Shown in pieces: positions 41,719 to 53,771 of a stretch of DNA of 64,000 nt; positions within the stretch are counted from its first letter, which is position 1, and every line of letters begins with the position of its first letter. Below the pieces are notes generated by a model. That model had not been told where the DNA came from and ran no database searches. It saw nothing but the letters and a program-made list of their open reading frames with translations. The position numbers and the translations under genes are program-made. Origin of the DNA: Persicaria tinctoria (taxonomy: Eukaryota; Streptophyta; Magnoliopsida; Caryophyllales; Polygonaceae); the NCBI GenBank assembly GCA_037127255.1, contig JBANSL010000004.1, forward strand, positions 85,828,627 through 85,892,626, given 5' to 3'.

Positions 41719-41842
41719 CTGTACTTCACAACACATTATAAAATTTATAATCTTTACCTTGATTGTAACATAACATAGATAAAAAAAACTTGTAAAATAA
41801 AATCGCTTATATTTATAATGTGCTTCAAGTGAGAAGGCTTAC

Positions 41843-44800
41843 CACTTTCGTAATTTCCAGGTCACGGAGGAGGCTTTGTTGTTCCAACGCCGTCATCGTG
41901 TCATCTTCAACATCGATCACCCTCTCCACCCTCGCAAACTCCAACACATCAAGTTTCATACCAAGAAGGGTTTTCCAACTCACATACAAGTCCTTACAAT
42001 TGGCAATGTACAAATAATTCAGGGAACGAATGTGTAGAATCTGAGATTTAGGCAAGTGAAAACTCTCGTTACCGAACCCCATAAAGAGTTGATGGAGCTT
42101 TTGCAAGGCTTTTATTGGCAGTTCAACTCCTTTCATTTCTCCATCAACAGTTAACACGTCTCTCCATTTGTTAACACATAAAGATCTGAGGGAGGTGAGG
42201 TATTGAAGCCCCTCTACCAAGTTGATGTCCCCAACTCCAATAGCCAAGTCCTCAAGTCCCTGCAGGGCCTTCCATGGCATCCCTGCTTCACTTCCAATCT
42301 TGTCATCCTCGTCAGTACCTATCTCAGCAGACCCGACTTTCAAATGTTTGAGGGCGGTTAGATGTGACAGCCCACGACGAGACACCCTTAATTTTAGATC
42401 CGAGGGAGGTGAGGTATTGTGGATTTTAATAAAAAAAAACACAATGATTAATTTCTGGAGTGCAGTAAGGTGCCTTATCCATCCCTCTGGCAACTGAGTT
42501 AGACCTTCAATGTTAAAAAGCTCCAACTCCTTTAACTTGCTATTGTTGTGGAATGGAGAAAAACAAGACTGAGTAGAGTTATTTGGAACCAATAACTCTG
42601 CTACCACCTCCGCATCAACCCCCGTAGTGACAAATATTCAATTGCCTCGAACAAAGGCATTTGTCCCTTGAGCTTCGGACATTCATTTATAGTCAAGCTT
42701 AAGACTTTAGAAAGGTGAAGTCGACTTGTCCCTTTAGCCATTTCTTGCCTCCGCCACCCTTTTAAATTTCCCATTGAGGAAATTTGAAGGAGTTGTAACG
42801 ATGGCAAGTCCAAATTACCCTTTATTCCATCCTCCAAATACTCCACATTATCACAATCGCACAGACAGAGCTGCTTGACATACCTGAGCGTCCAAAACCA
42901 ACTTGAAAGTGTCTCACCACCGTAGTTCTTGATACTCAAACATTCGAGTTTTTCATGCGGTCGAAGAGCCTCCAACACTGCTTTTGCTTCGACTTTTGCC
43001 ATTCTTTGTTCACCCGCAGTTGTAGATCTTTGCTTCCATTCGATAACCATCACTTTTAGTTTATTCTTCCTCGCCATATTTGCTTTTTTCGCATCTTCAA
43101 TTGCATCTAACCGCCCCTCTTGTGGAAGCTCAATATTCAAAACCCCAGCCAGGTTATCAAGGTCTTTCAAGTATCCTAAACCCCCATCAAGGTGATGTAC
43201 GATGAGTCGATCTAGATTAACAAGCGAAGTCAACACTTCCAGACCCGACGGCAAAGAATCCAAGTGATTACATCCATCTATAAAGAGTTGTCTTAAGCTT
43301 ACCAATTTTTCTATTCTTTGAGGCAACTTCTCAAGGTTCGTGCAGTACTTTAGTACCAAGATCATCAAATGGTGAAGCTTACAAATTGAATCCGGGAGAT
43401 GCTTTAGCTTTCCATTCTCTGAAAGGTCAAGATATCTCAAGTGAATCAAACCTCCTATAGACTCCGGTATACCATCAATTTCTAAATGAGAGAGGCACAA
43501 TGTGCGTAGCATTGTAAAACTTTCCAACAGAGCCCTGAAGAAACTTAAACAAAAGCCCTGATTGTGATTAAATACTAAGGTTCTCACTATCTTTGGATCG
43601 GACACCAGACTACAACAATCAAAGGAATCTTTGATGTCAAACTTTATAGAGATTTGACGAAGACCATCTATTTCCAATTTGTTTTCAGGAACTTTATCAA
43701 GAAACAGGTTCTCTCTTTTAGCAACATCTATTGCCATATCATGTAATAGATCATGCATTTTCACAGTGCAATCTTTGTTGTGTTCCCTTAACTCTTGAAA
43801 CAAGCATCTATCAACCAATTGGAAAAAGTATGCCTCTCCCACTTCCTCCAAGCTTTGTTCGTTGCCTTCAGAAGGCTTAAGAATACCTTGAGCTAACCAT
43901 AACCGAACTAGCTTATCTTTATCAAATTTGTAGTCTTTAGGGAAAAGGGAACAAGTAGCAAAGCAGAGCTTCAGATTTGGATGAAGATCGTTATAGCTGA
44001 CCATCAAGACTTGTTTGACACTATTATCATCACCACTTGAAAAAACTTGTTTGAGTTTATTGTCGTAAAACTCAGTCCAAGTTCTTTCATCTCTTCTTTT
44101 TTGGGCTAAAAGGCTACCAACAGTAACAATTGCAAGTGGAACATTCCCACACTTACTTAGAATCTTCTTCCCTATTGGCTCTAGTTCTGGATGCCCACTA
44201 ATTCCCTCCCCCTGAAATGCCATTTTCACAAACAAAGCCCATGCATTCTCTTCTGTCAACAACCCTAAATTACAATAGGGTTTTAAGGCATTTACACATT
44301 CAGCAACTTCTCTAGAGCGTGTTGTTATCAAAACTTTACTGCCACTTTTCCCACAACGCAGGATGGTTTCCAACTCAAGCCAATGTCCTGAATTATCATC
44401 CCAAACATCATCCAAGACGATTAGAAACTTTTTCCCACCTATAATACCCCTTAACTTCTCTTGCAACATCTGCAGACTAAGGTCAAGCTGATTTTTCTCT
44501 ACTTTAGATGCTATGATTTCTTTCAAGACTTCCTCCAGATTGGACAGGTCATTTATACAAGCCCAAAGACAGACATCAAAACCTTGTTTTACTCTCTCAT
44601 CATTATACACAAATTGCGCTAAAGTAGTCTTCCCCAATCCTCCAAACCCAATGACCGCAACCACCGTAAGAGTTTGGCCACTAGAGGTCTCCCCCTTATC
44701 CATAGGGATTAGCATATTGATTATCCGAGCCTTATCTTGATCTCTCCCAATTATATCCTTCTGATGCACAAAAGAATGAGTTTTCTTTCTTGCAACTGGT

Positions 44801-45255
44801 TGATCTAGAGGAAGTGGTTGTTGTGGTATAAAGTTGAACTGCTGCATATTTTTTGAAATCCCATCTAAAGACTCTCTGATGGACTTGACCTCATGAGCAG
44901 TCTTAACAATGAAACCCAGCTGGTTTGATCTGGAGAAGAAAAGGCGTACCTCTTTCGTGAAAGCATTACCAGACATAGTCTTCTTGGACAAGACGTGGGC
45001 AGCCAATGCATCAAACAAATCTTCGGCATCGTACATCACTTTCCTGAGGTCGAATAGCCAGCACTGCACCAAATTCTCGTTGGATTTCCTTTTCTCGGCA
45101 TCTTGGAGGGAACAGCTGATGAACTCGATGGTACGCCTAAGCTTTTGGAGGTCCTCTGAAGAGTGCCAGAGGAGGAGGAATTCATCTTTGGCAAGGGAGG
45201 TGAAGAGTTGGAGGGCGGATTTGGCAATGGAGGTCAAAGCAGCAGTCTCAGCCAT
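41843..45255 (-). pseudogene. R2: CC-NB-ARC-LRR resistance gene with one frameshift
   Basis: Starts MAETAALTSIAKS at 45255. Domains in order: coiled coil (YDAEDLFDALAAHVL), P-loop GFGGLGKTTLAQF, kinase-2 KKFLIVLDDVWDDNSG, GNVPLAIVTVGSLL, CSLFPKDYKFDKDKLVRLWL, KMHDLLHDMAID, then LRRs. At about 42619-42624 one base is missing next to a C-run compared with R1 and R3, which ends the frame after LSLRGLMRRW (42601); the LRRs continue in another frame from 42607 to donor GTG|GTAAGC at 41843. Near 42405-42440 one LRR unit is replaced by a copied GAGGGAGGTGAGGTATTG phrase and an A-run, which keeps frame. As it stands it would give a CNL truncated in the LRR, unless the missing base is a sequencing error. 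Confidence 0.9.
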
Positions 45256-45378
45256 GGTTTGGAGGTGGAAACTCAAAATCAAAATGAAACTCCAAAGGGA
45301 ATGCAAATGGGAGAGTCGCTAAAGAGGGTAATGATGTGAAGATGGAAAGCTGCTTCATACAACGAGTGGTTTCAATTC

Positions 45379-45402
45379 AGTCAACGGTCACACATGAGTC
45401 AA
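45379..45402 (-). promoter_or_regulatory. Two W-box-like elements upstream of R2
   Basis: TTGACT occurs twice on the minus strand (45384-45379 and 45402-45397), about 125-150 bp before the R2 start codon. W-boxes (TTGACC/T) are bound by WRKY factors, which often control defence genes. Pairs are more convincing than singles, but the motif is short. No equivalent pair is seen in the remaining R1 promoter. Confidence 0.45.
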
Positions 45403-45403
45403 C

Positions 45404-46250
45404 TGAACCAACCTCCCCATGTGATTTGTGAAATTCTTACTATAACTTGTTTTATTTTTAAATCAGTGTCGGCAAAGCTCAATCATTGTATTCAAGCTAC
45501 AAGTTCGGACAAATTTGGCTTCAGATCGATTAGTAAATTAAAAGGAGGAATAAGATTGAGGATGATGTGAGTAGAGAGGGTTGAGCCAATCAAAACCACC
45601 ATTTCATTATCTATATACTGTATATATGAGGTAGATAACAAATGAGAAGGTGTGACAATTTTAAACCCCACAAGGCCACAATGGGATGGGAGTGGGTCCA
45701 GTGGGACAAAACTTAATTTCAAATGATAATTATGTGAAAAGAACTGTAAATTCATCTCTCAATTGCCTGAAAAGGTAAATAGATAGATGAGGTGTAGGAC
45801 ACCAATTTACAAAAGATGAGACCAAACACGGGGTCTCATAAAAAAGGGAACCGTATATCAAAAAGGCCCATGTACCCACCAAAAAATCCTATCAACCCAA
45901 GCTCTCAACACAGCACTAAGCTCTCTAAACCAACCAAACTAACCAATCAATCTGAATCGACTAACTATCTACGCAACAAGCACTTCTTCCACGTATTTTC
46001 CATGAGTGATTTGCACTTCCACTTCACAGAACCAACCTCCCCATGTGATTTCTGAAATTCTTACTATAACTTCTTTTTTTTTAAATCAGTGTCGGCAAAG
46101 CTCAATCAGTGAGGTAGATAACAAATGAGAAGATGTGACAATTTTAAGCCCCACAACCACAATGGGATGGGAGTGGGTCCAGTGGGACAAAAGCTAATTT
46201 CAAATGATAATTATGAAAAGAACTGTAAATTCATCTCTCAATTGCAGTAG
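45404..46250. repeat. Direct duplication upstream of R2
   Basis: Two blocks (AACCAACCTCCCCATGTGAT start at about 45409 and 46030; GAGGTAGATAACAAATGAGA start at about 45629 and 46111, ending TCATCTCTCAATTGC) are repeated in the same order. In the first copy the two blocks are separated by about 140 bp of extra sequence. Between the copies (45770-46020) lies sequence resembling the LINE 3' region at 28915 (CCTGAAAAGGTAAATA). No gene. Confidence 0.65.
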
Positions 46251-47789
46251 TAAAACAGGGCTTCCAGGCTGGTTTTTACTGGTATATTTGGAAGCTGTTA
46301 TTATATCTACTCCTCATGGGGCTCCAGTGAAGTTCTGTCTCTGAAAGGTGAGAAATACGCTTCATTCCCTTTCAATCAGGAAGCTGTTATTTCTGTTAGC
46401 TCAACCTGTGAAGTAAAAAATTAATTACCTTGTTTCAATCCATCAACATATATATAGCTACATCAACCTGATTGAATTCTATCCCTTCCAACTTTTTGGG
46501 CTGCATCATCGATCCTGGCCAGTCATTTAGAGGCTGTCCTGCATTGCAGCAGTCTACAATGTGAGCTCTGGGATTAGAAAGTTGAGGACTAACATATCAT
46601 CTGTGAACACTTGCACGTACTCCATTAAAGATATCTATCTTGATCCATCAACCATGACCTCTTCAACTCACAGAATTCAAATTGATAAAATTTCAGGCTC
46701 CAATTCAAAAGAGGGTGCAGTGCAGTGTCAATAGCTGCAGTCCAGGAAACGACTTTCATAGTGTGATTTCATCAAACATCTCCAACTGCATCCAATCAAC
46801 TATGCATCCACTTATAACAAAATCTCAATCTATGATAACAAAAAGGCTTGAACCAACAGAGAAAACCGCATCTTAATCAAACTCTGTTTTTTCTTATATA
46901 ATTAAAAAAAAATAGTCCTGCAAATCCAATCAAAACCTAAAAATTAAATATTTTCTTAAGACAGAAGAACTCAAAAGATTATTGTCTAAAGGAAAAATAA
47001 AACTTTATAGTAAAAGCAATGTGAGCTATTATTACATTAAAGTCCTTGAACCCATTAATTGAGCTCAAAGAGGTAACATATCATCTGTTTTAACAATAGT
47101 TCCAATTATAAAGTACAATGTATTGAAAGGGGGACAATAGCATTAGATTGGAATAAGACAAAGGGAGAGCCAATTGACTAATCTGGAAAAAAAAAGGAAA
47201 ATATTCGAAGTTGGAACGCACCTACTCTTTTACAGAGGTTCTTGTTGCATATCTTACTGTGTTGATTCCTGAACCAGTCTTAGTTATCATGATTTTAAAC
47301 ATTCCTCTTCCTATTGCATTGATTATCAAGGAAGTTTGGACTACATGAGCTATTATTATTTCACATTCAATTCTGTTAGTCCCATATTTGTCATCTTGCA
47401 CATACTTACATTAACCTGTCTACTGTCAAAAAAAGTGTTATTTGTGTGAGGAACCTTTGTCTTTAATTTCTTTGTGCTTGGAGTTGTATATGCTTTTTTG
47501 CTAAGCAGTATTTGTATTGTTTTGGATCTTGAGAAGTGTTTATTAGCACATATATTCCTATTTGCTATGCTATATTCACTAAAAAAATTATTCTGTCTGT
47601 TTTGAATAATCAGCTTGAACATTGAAGACTCTAAAGATGAAGGCTGCAGGAAAAAACATTGAATTCATGTTTCTTTAGTCGGAATCTGAACTTGTTTCTT
47701 CGTAAACATTGGAGGATGAGCAATCGATTCAATCTTTTTCTAGTCGAATCGTATTGATCGAGATCCATTTTATATTTTTCAGCAGCAGT
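46251..47789. other. Non-coding spacer
   Basis: No gene recognised. 47140-47250 resembles 57320-57420 (GGGAGAGCCAAT and CTACTCTTTTACAGAGG phrases), and 47615-47775 duplicates 37445-37640. Poly-A and AT-rich runs are common (about 46905-46980). Confidence 0.5.
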
Positions 47790-47930
47790 AGGAGCTACCA
47801 AGAGCCTTGGGAAGCCTCTGATTGGGGACGAAAAAAATATAAAAGACTTATCTTCACAACCTTGCTCCTGAGTTCTTCATCAATAGATCTTTTCTTAAAG
47901 TCCTGTTTTTTCTTTTATATTTTTAAAGTC
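47790..47930 (-). pseudogene. Second copy of the CRWN-like terminal exon scrap
   Basis: Matches 37850-37960 closely: on the minus strand it can be read as SIDEELRSKVVKI after a KKQDFKK-like segment. It ends at the 5' border of the Copia D insertion (target copy CCTAT at 47930-47934). The following bases on the far side, from 54112, continue similar sequence for a few bases only. Confidence 0.6.
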
Positions 47931-47934
47931 CTAT

Positions 47935-48274
47935 TGAGAAGATAATGATCTAAGCTAAAATAATCACTGCATTCACAGAATTGCAGTGTTAAACATCAAG
48001 CAACACAGTAATGAAGCCACTCCCCTTTTGTTTCATTGATGGCGGCCAATGGCCCTTTTAGGTAAGCAGCAATCCCAAAATAAAACCCTACCTGAAATGA
48101 GGTGACAGCTGATGATTATATACTACATAATCACGTGAGCTGCACACACACTAGTGCACTAGAGTCCAAGCTGCAAAGCAGCTCTTATTACAGCAAAAGC
48201 AGGGAAATAGAAAGTAATGAAACAGTGACCAACTAAAGGCTAGAAATTACACAATGTAACCCTTATTCTCCATA
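47935..48274 (-). repeat. 3' LTR of Copia D
   Basis: 340 bp; in element orientation it begins TATGGAG and ends CTTCTCA. The polypurine tract abuts TATGGAG directly and the target duplication abuts the same bases at the other LTR, so the terminus is TA...CA rather than the standard TG...CA. Confidence 0.85.
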
Positions 48275-48282
48275 TCCCCCCT

Positions 48283-50313
48283 TCAAGTTGGACTTGGTGG
48301 AAATCCAACAAGGCCTAACTTGGCAGCAAGGAAGTGGTGATGTTTATCACCTAAAGGCTTTGTCAAAATATCTGCAATCTGGATACCTGTCCTGATGTGA
48401 TGAGGAATAATGAGACCAGCCTGTAATCTTTCTCTAATAAAATGACAATCAATCTTCAGGTGCTTGGTACGTTCATGAAAGACAGGATTTTCAGCTATAT
48501 GTAAAGCAGCCTTGTTGTCACAATGAAGGGCAATGGGTAAAGGAACACTGGCCTTTAGTACAGCTAAGACTCCCTCTAACCAAACTAACTCACTTGAGGT
48601 CATAGACATGCTCATGTACTCAACTTCTGCTGAGGATTTAGACACTGTATTCTGCTTCTTAGTTTTCCAAGACACTAAGGAATGTCCAAGGAAAATGCAA
48701 TAACCTGTCAAAGATCTAGCACTGAATTGACAGGCTCCCCAATCTGCATCACAATAAGCAACCAATTCAATGGTTGATTTTCTTGGATAATGCAATCCAA
48801 CTGCCATGGTTCCTCTGAGATATTTAACAACATGAAGGGATGCATCATAATGAGGTTCACGAGGCTCTGTCATGAACTGGCTTAAGTGCTGTACAGCATA
48901 AGAGATATCTGGCCTGGTCAAATTTAAGAAGAGCAATCTTCCAACCAACCTTCTGTATTTCTCAGGATCTGTCATAACTGTCCCCATATCAGTTGATAGC
49001 TTTAACCCTCTTTGCAAAGGAAATTGAGCTGGCTTGCAGTCAAATAGATTGCAGTCCTGCAAAATATCCATAATGTACTTCCTCTGGTGTAGATAAGTTC
49101 CAGAGTTGGTTTTAGAAATCTCAAGGCCTAGGAAATATCTGGCTATTCCTAGATCCTTAATGGTGAATTTCTTGTTTAAGGCCTTCTTTATTTTCTGGAT
49201 TTCATCAAGATCATCACCAGTCAATAATAGATCATCAACATAGATCAAGGCTATGACAATGCCTTTTGTTACTGACTTTGTGAATAAAGAGTAATCTTCA
49301 TTGGCCTGTTGATACCCCATTTGAGTAAGAAAAGTGCACAATTCTGCATTCCATTGCCTTGAAGCTTGTTTCAATCCATAGATTGATCTCTTTAATCTGC
49401 AAACCTTGCCTGGACTTCCCATCACATATCCTTCTGGAGGCTGCATATAAACTTCTTCATCAATGAATCCATGTAGGAAAGCATTGTTAATGTCCAATTG
49501 ATACAAATCCCAATCTCTGATTGTGGCTAGAGCAATAAGAAGTCTCACTGTGGTGAACTTTGCTACAGGTGAGAATGTGTGTTTATAGTCTTTCCCCTTT
49601 ATTTGATTGTATCCCTTGGCTACCAATCTAGCCTTGAATCTCTCAATGCTACCATCTGGTCTATACTTAATTTTATAGACCCATTTACTGCCTATTGCCT
49701 TCTTGCCTGGTGGCAAATCAGTCATTATCCATGTCTTATTTTGCCGTAGAGCATTCACCTTTGCATCCATAGCATCAACCCACCTTTTATCTTGCACGGC
49801 CTGAGAGTATCTGTATGGTTCCTGAACACTGGCCATCATACAAAAAGACTGAGCAAAGTCTGTATTCTGATCATAAGTATGCTCCAAGCAAGAGACTAGG
49901 AAGGACTGTGACATAGAATCCCTTCTAGGATAATTACATACAAAGTCATTTAATCTCTTTGGTCTAATCTGCTCCCTGATGGATCTCCTTAGAGGAGGGA
50001 ATTCATTTAAGTCATGGAGAGGTACAGAAGGTACTTGATTCACTGAATCCTGAGGAGAGACATCAACTGAGGATGGGATGACATTATCAACATTAATGGG
50101 ACTGATACTGTCTGAAACATGAATTTCAGATGAGGTGTCAATAACTGGAAAGGGAGCAATTTGAGAAGAAGAGCCTTGGGGTGCACTGTAATGAAATTCA
50201 TGATAATCTGAGGCTGGGTTCACCAAATGTAACTGAAATGTGTCTGGTTGCTCAACATTATCTTCTACTGAATTAAGAGTTTTAAAGGGGAAAATGTTTT
50301 CTTTGAAAAACAC
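48283..50313 (-). pseudogene. Copia D reverse transcriptase and RNase H
   Basis: A 676-codon frame: a linker with a serine/proline-rich stretch, reverse transcriptase (GSKWVYKIKYRPDGSIERFK; LDINNAFLHGFIDEEVYM; YGLKQASRQWN; ALIYVDDLLLTGDD with the YVDD box), and RNase H (AYCDADWGACQFSARSLTGY; VSKSSAEVEYMSMS; HERTKHL). It is separated from the integrase frame only by an in-frame TAG at 50353-50351, so gag-pol is one frame apart from that stop. Confidence 0.93.
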
Positions 50314-50353
50314 ATCTCTGCTAACAAAGGTGTACTTACTGTCTATGTCCTAA

Positions 50354-52377
50354 AGCTTATAGGCCTTCTGTCCATAGGGATATCCCAAAAAAACACATCT
50401 CCTTGCCTTTGGTCCCAGTTTATCCAGTTTCCCAATTGGGACCTGAGCATAACATAAACATCCAATCACCCTAAGCTCATAATAGCTTGGTGATTTTTTA
50501 AATAGTCTCTCAAAAGGAGACTTCCAGTTTATAACCTCACTAGGCATTTTGTTAATGACATAAGTAGCTGCTAATATACAGTCTCCCCAAAATTTCACTG
50601 GCAAGCCTGCATGAATTCTCATTGTCCTAGCTGTCTCAATCAAATGCCTATGCTTCCTCTCCACCCTACCATTTTGTTGTGGGGTGTAAGGAACAGATCT
50701 CTGGTGCACTATCCCCTCTTTAGCAAAGAACTCTTGACACTGAGTTGAGGTGAACTCTGTGCCATTATCTGATCTAAAACACTTCACAGTTTTATCAAAC
50801 TGTATTTTAACATAAGCTGCAAAATCAGTAATAGCCTTGAAGACCTGAGTCTTATTTTTCAGCAAGAATGTCCATGCGACCCTTGTATTATCATCCACTA
50901 AGGTTAAGAAATACTGGAAACCATTATAAGTAGTATTTCTGTATGGACCCCAGAGGTCCATGTGCACAAGATCAAAAGGCTCATTTGCCATGTTGAAGCT
51001 CCTGTCAAAAGGTAACCTGTGATGTTTACCAATAGAACAAGATTCACATATGAAATCATTCATCTCTTGCTGATTAAAAACATGCAAATGCCTTAGTTTA
51101 GACATAGAACTATGCCCCAGTCTGGCATAGAAAGTATTCAAGCAACAATTTAAGTTCTTAGAACTGCTAGAAGCAAAAACTGATCTAAGTCTTTCAACTT
51201 CATCCTTGCTATGCTGTCTCCATCCCTCAGCTTGTTTTTGAGAAAGAACTTTGTACAATCCATGCTGCCTCTCTCCCGCCAGTACTATATGCTCAGTTCC
51301 AGGGTCTTGGACAAAACAAGCATGTCTAGTGAATATGGCAATCAAGTCATTATCATCAAGTAGCTTCCCAATAGACAGCAATCTATGTTGGAAATCAGGC
51401 ACTAGAAGGACATTGTTCAATGTCACTTTGTCTGTCAACTGAAAATTCCCCATTTCAGCCACAACTTTAATAGATCCATCTGGCAGCCCTATATGTACTG
51501 GTCTTTCAAGCTTTAGGAGCACTGAAGCAAGCTGATTCTTAGGCATCATATGATCACTAGCTCCAGTGTCAACAATCCAATCATAAGATGAGCTATTAAT
51601 AACAGAAATATTAGCAGTGGAGGTAAATACTTTACCTGCAAAATTGGCAAAGGACATGTCAGCCATTCTCTTGCCTTTCATTTTCTTCATGACTTCCTGG
51701 AAAACTGCATTCACCATGGCTGAGTCCATCTGTACCTCACCCTCTGATTTGTCTGTACCAGCTTCATCTAAAGGACTTCCTTGCATTCCACCTGCATTCA
51801 TACTTTCCACAACATTAGCAGAGTTCCTGTTTCCTCCACTGGTTCTCTCCTTTTCCTTCAAGGCCTTGAACCAATCTGGCACTCCATGCAGTTTGAAGCA
51901 CTGGTCAGCTGTGTGACCCCTTTATCCACAATGACTGCACTTGGATTCATATTTTATCTTCTTCAACTCTTTCCAGTCCCTCTTGAAAGGTTGAGAAGAT
52001 TGAGTTCCTGGAGATCCACTCTGAAACCTCATATTCCCAAACTTATTAGCTGCAAAAGCACTGCTCTCAGTAGAGCCATTCCCTGATTCATTAGAAGCAC
52101 CCTTTCCTCCCTCCACTTGTTGGAGAATGTAATAAGCTCTGTTCAATACAGGCAGTGGATCCATAGCAAGAATCTGATTCCTTGCCCCATCATAATTCTC
52201 ATTCAAACTCATCAAAAGCTGCATAACTTTGTTTCTGGAGTCCATGTCTATAAACTTCTTAATAGCATTACAAGTGCACTGTTTCATAGCCCCACAAGAG
52301 CACTCAGGTACCCCTTCAAGCATCTGAAGCTCATCCCAACACCTTTTAAGAGTGTTATACAGATCTGCTAGGGACAT
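50354..52377 (-). pseudogene. Copia D gag C-terminus, zinc knuckle, protease, integrase
   Basis: The gag C-terminal part (LADLYNTLKRCWDELQMLEG; MDSRNKVMQLLMSLNENYDG) leads to a zinc knuckle CSHCG, a stop (TAA at about 51922), then RGHTADQC in the same frame. Protease follows (YDWIVDTGASDHMMPKNQ), then the integrase zinc region (FYARLGHSSMSKLRHL; CESCSIGKHHR) and core (TLVDDNTRVAWTFLL; CFRSDNGTEFTSTQC; YTPQQNGRVERKHRHL). It ends at a TAG after YPYGQKAYKL. The two stops look like recent point mutations. Confidence 0.92.
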
Positions 52378-52465
52378 ATTCCCTTGAGTAATATTTCCTA
52401 GTCTCTTCCTTAACTGATAGATCCTAGGTGCATTTGACTGGCTGAACCTTTCAACAATCTCATCC

Positions 52466-53344
52466 CAGGGCCGTGCGGATAATTTTGGGGGCCCTGTGCA
52501 AAAAAATAATTAGACATTATTCATATATTGTGTTAACGATCGTATCTTTTTTATAAGTTGCATTATGTAAATTGTTTTCCTATTATATATTAAAAAATAT
52601 ATAATTATGTTTTTATTTTTAAAAATCAACAATGAACCTATTTATATTTACAAAATGCACAAAAAGATATCAAAATACCAAGGACAGTAAGGAGTATGGT
52701 AATTCAAAGTCAACTTTATGTACAATATTAAATTAATCAAAATAGAAATAAGGTAAAAATTTGAACCCTTTAAACATTCTTTTAAATACAAAATGGTTGT
52801 GAATGATTCTTTAAAAAAGATAAATATGATTTTCTTAAAAAAATTATATGACTTTCGTAATAAGTTCACTAATTTTTTTTATTATTTTGGGGAAAAGTCC
52901 ACTAATTTCTCTAAGTAATGGGCTTTGTATGTTTGTTTTTTTTTTTAAAAAGAGAAAGATAATAAATTTTTTAAAATGATTTAAAAAATAAATTAAAAGG
53001 TGCAAATCCCATGAGAAAAGGCTCATTAACAAGTTAAAAATGAAAAAAAAAAGATATTTATATACTTAATATAGTAGTAATATTATTGTTTTTATTAAAG
53101 ATAAAGAAGAGCAAATTATACAGAAAAAATAAAAGTAAAGATATGTTGCTGCTGGGAGTTGAACACTGGACAAGGCAAAGGATGAAAGGCGCTTTTGCAT
53201 TGCATACCAGTGAACCACTTTAGCCAATTTGCTTCATTGACAGACTTTTTTATATTTTACCTAAAAACAAAGCGTTATTGGGCCCCTCAAAAATTGGGGG
53301 CCCTGTTCGGCCGATCCGGCTGAACCTCCCTTAGCACGGGCCTG
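52466..53344. mobile_element. Non-autonomous hAT-type element inserted in Copia D gag
   Basis: 879 bp, flanked by an exact 8-bp duplication TCTCATCC (52458-52465 and 53345-53352). The ends are CAGGGCCGTGC and its near-inverted partner CAGGCCCGTGC, typical of hAT elements. The inside is very AT-rich without a transposase. Near both ends there is a direct TTGGGGGCCCTGT phrase. Since it sits inside an element whose LTRs differ at only two places, it must have moved recently, so a related active source was probably present. Confidence 0.9.
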
Positions 53345-53352
53345 TCTCATCC

Positions 53353-53711
53353 CATAAGGCTTTTGCAGAATCAAGGAACATGAGACCCTCAGCAACATTT
53401 TTGCTCATAGAATTTAATAACCAACACCTTACCATATAGTCAGCCTGGATCCACCTTTCCATATCAGCACTTGTGCTTGCAGGCTTAGCACATCTACCAT
53501 CTATGAATCCCAGTTTGCATTTAGCTCCCAGAGCCATCACTACTCCCCTACTCCGGGTTACATAATTTGTTCCATCAAAAGGAATTGCCACAAGCTGTGC
53601 ACCAGGATGATCAGAATTAGTCAAATGCAAAGGATCTCCAAGATTACCTGCAGGAGATGCATTAGGTGGTGGTGTCTCATCAGTACTCATGTTGTTGCTG
53701 CTACTAAACAT
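53353..53711 (-). pseudogene. Copia D gag N-terminus, cut by the hAT insertion
   Basis: Starts MFSSSNNMSTDETPPPNASP at 53711 and continues DPLHLTNSDHPGAQLVAIPF, a common Copia gag opening, to AKALWDE, where the hAT element interrupts. The gag frame resumes beyond 52458 toward 52377. The start lies just downstream of the primer-binding site, as expected. Confidence 0.88.
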
Positions 53712-53771
53712 AAATTTCCAGGCAAGAAATCGTCAATATGCAGGATCTACTCCCTCTAAGCTCTGATACCA

